NCBI GenBank assembly: GCA_002403995.1
Contig: DHIV01000049.1
Span: forward strand, 18,264-44,104
Reading direction: 5' to 3'
DNA from: Gallionella sp. UBA4737
Lineage (GTDB): Bacteria > Pseudomonadota > Gammaproteobacteria > Burkholderiales > Gallionellaceae
DNA: 25,841 nt
This document shows positions 22,994-25,841 of this stretch, one piece after another (the stretch's first letter is position 1; every line of letters begins with the position of its first letter). The notes under the pieces were generated by a model, which was not told the DNA's origin, made no database searches, and saw only the letters and a list, made by a program, of their open reading frames with translations. The translations under genes were made by a program, and so were the position numbers.

Positions 22994-23622
22994 ATCAGGT
23001 CCTTTAACCCGGAAGCAAACTCTGTCGCCCCGCCATTGGCCGGGTGACGCACAGAACCGGCAATCGGGATGCCCATCTCGCGCAGCAGTCCTTCCGATTT
23101 CTTTCCTACTGCAACAACCCGGGCAGCCGGAAATGTCTCTATCAGTATCCGCAAAGCGGGTTCCCCCAGCCTGATCTCCTCCGGCAACGGCGTCCTGTTC
23201 GACCACAAATTATCCGGACGGTATGGATGTAACTGCATGGCATTCCAGAGGATAGTTCGTTCTGCTATGCCCAGACGGTACAGGGTTTTCCAGACGATGG
23301 TGGCCGATGGCTCGGAAAACGGCAATCGTCTTGTAGACAGTCTGCCAGTCAAAGCAGGGATACGCGGGATAGCCCCTTCGCCCAGCAGCCTTTCGCTGGT
23401 AAAAGCGATTCCACTGTAGCGACAGCCTTGATATCCGGGTGCTTCCCCGGCAAGAATGAACTCGGGGTTGCAGTCCAGATGAAGCGCAAGCCGATCCAGT
23501 TTCTCGGAAGGGCCGTTGCTGTCAGTGTCATGCGGGCAACTATCCTGCCAGGGATTGAAAAGTCCGGTCAAGCCGAATGGGAGCGTATCGACCAGACTGC
23601 GTGCAAGTAATATTTTCGACAT
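22990..23622 (-). CDS. uracil-DNA glycosylase superfamily protein
   Basis: This 210-residue protein has the superfamily hallmark AGEAPGYQGCRYSGIAFTSE (about 58-77) near the N-terminus, WNAMQLHPYRP (126-136) in the middle, and HPANGGAT (193-200) at the C-terminus, where family members carry the second active-site loop. It lacks the clustered cysteines of family 4 (UDGa/UdgX) iron-sulphur enzymes, so it is a different subgroup whose lesion specificity I cannot fix. The expected role is base removal from damaged DNA. The stop overlaps the GTG start of uvrC, implying coupled synthesis of two repair proteins. The ribosome binding site before ATG 23622 is weak. Confidence 0.85.
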   Translation of the reverse strand: MSKILLARSLVDTLPFGLTGLFNPWQDSCPHDTDSNGPSEKLDRLALHLDCNPEFILAGEAPGYQGCRYSGIAFTSERLLGEGAIPRIPALTGRLSTRRLPFSEPSATIVWKTLYRLGIAERTILWNAMQLHPYRPDNLWSNRTPLPEEIRLGEPALRILIETFPAARVVAVGKKSEGLLREMGIPIAGSVRHPANGGATEFASGLKDLM

Positions 23623-23663
23623 TAAATGCCATTCGTATTTATTGGATCAATGCACGCATTGTT

Positions 23664-24512
23664 TCATGCATTCTCCTCATATTCCAGCACGAAACTCCCC
23701 TCGCCTTCCTGTCCCAGCACCTTGACCAAATACGGCATCACCTCCCGCAGCACGCCATGCAACAGCCAAGGCGGATTAAGGATGAATATGCCGCTGCCAT
23801 ACATGCCGAAACCATCTTCGCTGGGCGCTTGCACACTGAGCGCGACATGCAGCCAACTCTTCACCGGAAGTTGCTTGAGTTGTTCGGGCAACTGACGTGC
23901 TTCAGCGCGCTGCAACTGCGGATACCACACCATGTACACCCCGCCGGCAAAGCGTTTCAACCCCTCGCTCAACGCCGATACCACGAGCTGATAATCCTGC
24001 TTGTCTTCATAAGGCGGATCGATTAGCACCAGCGCGCGGCGCGGCGGGGGTGGCAACAGGGCTTTCATTGCTCCGAATCCATCGGCGGCCAGCATCAGCA
24101 CCTGGCTGCCATGCCCGGCAAAATTCTGCTGCAGGATTTCGCTGTCGGTCGGGTGCAACTCGAACAGCCTCATCCTGTCCTGCTCGCGCAGCAACTCCAG
24201 TGCGACCAGCGGCGAGCCCGGATAGAGCTTCAGTTGCCCGTCGGGATTGATGCGCTTTACCAGTGCGACGTACTCCGCCAATGGTGCTGGCAGGTCGTCG
24301 CGCTCCCATAACCGTACTATGCCGCTTTCATACTCCGCGTTCTGCGTGGCATAACCGCTGTCAAGGGAATAGCAACCTGCCCCGGCATGGGTATCGATGT
24401 ACCAGAACGGTTTGTCTTTCTGTGCCAGATAGCGCAGCAATTGCACTTCGATGAAGTGCTTCAGCACATCGGCGTGATTGCCGGCATGAAAGGCGTGTCG
24501 GTAACTCAGCAT
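23664..24512 (-). CDS. rlmJ: 23S rRNA (adenine2030-N6)-methyltransferase
   Basis: The 282-residue SAM-dependent enzyme methylates A2030 of 23S rRNA. It begins MLSYRHAFHAGNHADVLKH, the characteristic RlmJ N-terminus. DTHAGAGCYSL (40-50) is the SAM-binding motif I, and IDPPYED (164-170) is the N6-adenine methyltransferase catalytic motif with D165-PPY. Length fits the family (about 280). It lies 41 bp upstream of the glycosylase gene on the same strand and may be co-transcribed. Only a weak GAAG-type ribosome binding site precedes it. Confidence 0.95.
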   Translation of the reverse strand: MLSYRHAFHAGNHADVLKHFIEVQLLRYLAQKDKPFWYIDTHAGAGCYSLDSGYATQNAEYESGIVRLWERDDLPAPLAEYVALVKRINPDGQLKLYPGSPLVALELLREQDRMRLFELHPTDSEILQQNFAGHGSQVLMLAADGFGAMKALLPPPPRRALVLIDPPYEDKQDYQLVVSALSEGLKRFAGGVYMVWYPQLQRAEARQLPEQLKQLPVKSWLHVALSVQAPSEDGFGMYGSGIFILNPPWLLHGVLREVMPYLVKVLGQEGEGSFVLEYEENA

Positions 24513-24640
24513 GGTTTTGCTTCAGGAATTGTGCGGGACGCGATCAAGCCACACAGCATCGCGCGGCAAAGTATATAGGCCATCAGGTTGCCGGCTAATG
24601 CCAGAGCGAGGCGATTGTCTGACTTTAGCTGTGGATCGGA

Positions 24641-24979
24641 TTACAGCGCGGTCTCGTTGGTTTCGCCGGTGCGAATGCGAACAACCTGCTCCACTGACGA
24701 TACGAAAATCTTGCCATCTCCGATTTTCCCGGTATGCGCGGACTTGATAATGGCGTCAACCGCCGCATCAAGCAGATTAGACGGTATCACCACCTCGATT
24801 TTGATCTTGGGCAGGAAGTCCACCACATATTCCGCACCACGGTACAACTCGGTATGCCCTTTTTGGCGGCCGAAACCCTTTACTTCGGTGACCGTCAGCC
24901 CGCTTACACCCACCTCGGAAAGTGCTTCGCGCACCTCATCCAACTTGAACGGCTTGATCACAGCTTCGATTTTTTTCAT
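24641..24979 (-). CDS. glnB: nitrogen regulatory protein P-II
   Basis: The 112-residue trimeric signal protein integrates 2-oxoglutarate, ATP/ADP and glutamine status and controls GlnE, NtrB and transporters. ATG 24979 (MKKIEAVIKPFKLDEV) has AAGGAA (complement of 24986-24991) 6 nt upstream; a longer open frame upstream has no support. The T-loop is canonical with uridylylation residue Y51 (RGAEYVVDFLPK), and the C-terminal signature TGKIGDGKIFV is present. Length and sequence are GlnB-like. No amtB is adjacent, which argues for GlnB over GlnK. Confidence 0.95.
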   Translation of the reverse strand: MKKIEAVIKPFKLDEVREALSEVGVSGLTVTEVKGFGRQKGHTELYRGAEYVVDFLPKIKIEVVIPSNLLDAAVDAIIKSAHTGKIGDGKIFVSSVEQVVRIRTGETNETAL

Positions 24980-25113
24980 GTTGGTTTCCTTGAATGCATT
25001 GATTGGTTCATGGCCGGATGCTGATTTTGTGCAGATATCAGACACGCAACATAGCAAACTTCGGATAATGCGTAAAGCTTACCCGATCACACCTCAACAT
25101 CTAATCGCGATGC

Positions 25114-25668
25114 TCAGTCTAGTACACAATATATCACGCTGACTACTTCAAGTTCATTGATACCTGTCGGGGTGCGCAACGTCGCAATGTCGCCCTCGTT
25201 CAATTTAAGCAGTGCCCGCGCCAAAGGAGAAACCCAGCTGATCCTGCCACCTGCCACATCCGCTTCGTCCACACCAACGATACTGTATGTATTCTCGCAA
25301 CCGTTGGCATCGCAGACCGTCACCGTCGCACCGAAAAACACCTGGTTGCAGTTTCCGCGTTGCGCGGGATCAACCACCTCGGCCAGTTCCAGGCGCTTGC
25401 GCAAAAAACGTACGCGACGGTCAATTTCTCTCAGGCGCTTTTTTCCATAGATATAGTCGCCATTTTCCGAGCGATCGCCGTTGGATGCAGCCCAAGTGAT
25501 GGTTTTGACCAATGCCGGCCGCTCCACTTTCCACAGATGATCCAACTCTTCTTGCAGCTTTCGGTATCCGTTGGGTGTGATGTAATTTTTGACGCCGACA
25601 GGCAACTGTGACGAAAGCTCCAACTCTTCGTCTTCGGAATCTGTTTCGCGTGTGAATGCTTTGCTCAT
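25114..25668 (-). CDS. greB: transcription elongation factor GreB
   Basis: The 184-residue protein stimulates RNA cleavage by backtracked RNA polymerase. An acidic N-terminal extension (TDSEDEELELS) precedes the usual start ITPNGYRKLQEELDHL. The coiled-coil tip has GDRSENGDYIYGKKRLREID, with the conserved acidic residues that enter the polymerase secondary channel and the YIYGKK variant typical of GreB rather than GreA. The C-terminal domain has ISWVSPLARALL. It lies between tRNA-Glu and glnB on the same strand. Confidence 0.95.
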   Translation of the reverse strand: MSKAFTRETDSEDEELELSSQLPVGVKNYITPNGYRKLQEELDHLWKVERPALVKTITWAASNGDRSENGDYIYGKKRLREIDRRVRFLRKRLELAEVVDPAQRGNCNQVFFGATVTVCDANGCENTYSIVGVDEADVAGGRISWVSPLARALLKLNEGDIATLRTPTGINELEVVSVIYCVLD

Positions 25669-25765
25669 GCGGGGATTTTACAGCATTGTGAGGGGCGGGC
25701 TTAACAGCTGCCCACTCTATGCTAAGAATCAAAAGTGGCTGGATTGTTCCAACCCTTTTGAAAGA

Positions 25766-25841
25766 TGGCGTCCCCAACGAGATTCGAACTCGTGTTACCG
25801 CCGTGAAAGGGCGATGTCCTAGGCCTCTAGACGATGGGGAC
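25766..25841 (-). tRNA. tRNA-Glu(TTC)
   Basis: The acceptor GTCCCCA/TGGGGAC is perfect, the anticodon arm TCGCC/GGCGG encloses CTTTCAC with anticodon TTC, and the TPC arm reads CGAGTTCGAATCTCG. Discriminator G is followed by an encoded CCA. The 5' end coincides with the window edge, so the gene is complete but its promoter is outside. Confidence 0.97.

Noticed and set aside
22994..23206. 71-residue N-terminal extension of UvrC
   Set aside because: It overlaps the real glycosylase gene in another frame, is unlike any UvrC N-terminus, and the GTG at 22993 has a good ribosome binding site.
1..25841. CRISPR array
   Set aside because: No regularly spaced repeat-spacer structure is visible. The only spaced repeats are the five operator-like motifs at 15471-15651, which are too short and change orientation.

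Overview
The window looks like chromosomal DNA of a betaproteobacterium, probably of the Nitrosomonadales/Gallionellaceae kind. This rests on protein style (GlnB, RlmJ, GreB, UvrC-PgsA followed by tRNAs), moderate GC content and a proteobacterial-type dif site. I could not run a taxonomic search. The dif site at 12945-12972 places the window at or very near the replication terminus.

Region 1 (1-4145, plus strand) is a tightly overlapping four-gene operon. It encodes the C-terminal part of a MukB/JetC-like SMC ATPase (cut by the window edge), a MukE/JetB-like protein, a probable MukF/JetA-like kleisin, and a Toprim protein of JetD/MksG type. I read it as a Wadjet/MksBEFG-like anti-plasmid condensin with the ATPase gene placed first instead of third.

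Region 2 (4279-12805) is a glycogen/alpha-glucan locus. glgB and pgi run leftwards; glgC, a GH57 hydrolase and malQ run rightwards from a short divergent promoter region. Glycogen synthase (glgA) is not in the window.

Region 3 (12806-15250) is the terminus hot spot. It holds a cluster of DnaA-box-like 9-mers, a near-consensus dif, and a 1567-bp DDE insertion sequence inserted exactly 5 bp from the XerC arm of dif with a TCCAA duplication. Beyond it lie the decayed remains of a phage-type regulatory gene and a 50-codon ORF, perhaps the fossil of a Xer-exploiting filamentous phage.

Region 4 (15470-20006) is a nucleotide second-messenger island. A MerR-HTH/PAS-like/class III nucleotidyl cyclase fusion sits behind five copies of a 14-bp operator-like motif. 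It is followed by a PAS-GGDEF-EAL protein with a degenerate GGDEF but intact EAL, then a membrane protein with a degenerate GGDEF. The fusion suggests one polypeptide that both binds DNA and makes a cyclic nucleotide, probably autoregulated and co-expressed with a c-di-GMP phosphodiesterase.

Region 5 (20082-25841, all minus strand) is core housekeeping: tRNA-Glu, greB, glnB, rlmJ, a uracil-DNA glycosylase family gene translationally coupled to uvrC, pgsA, and tRNA-Pro, tRNA-Arg and tRNA-His. Genes left of dif (glgC to malQ) and right of it (the minus-strand block) mostly point towards dif, as expected for co-orientation with replication.
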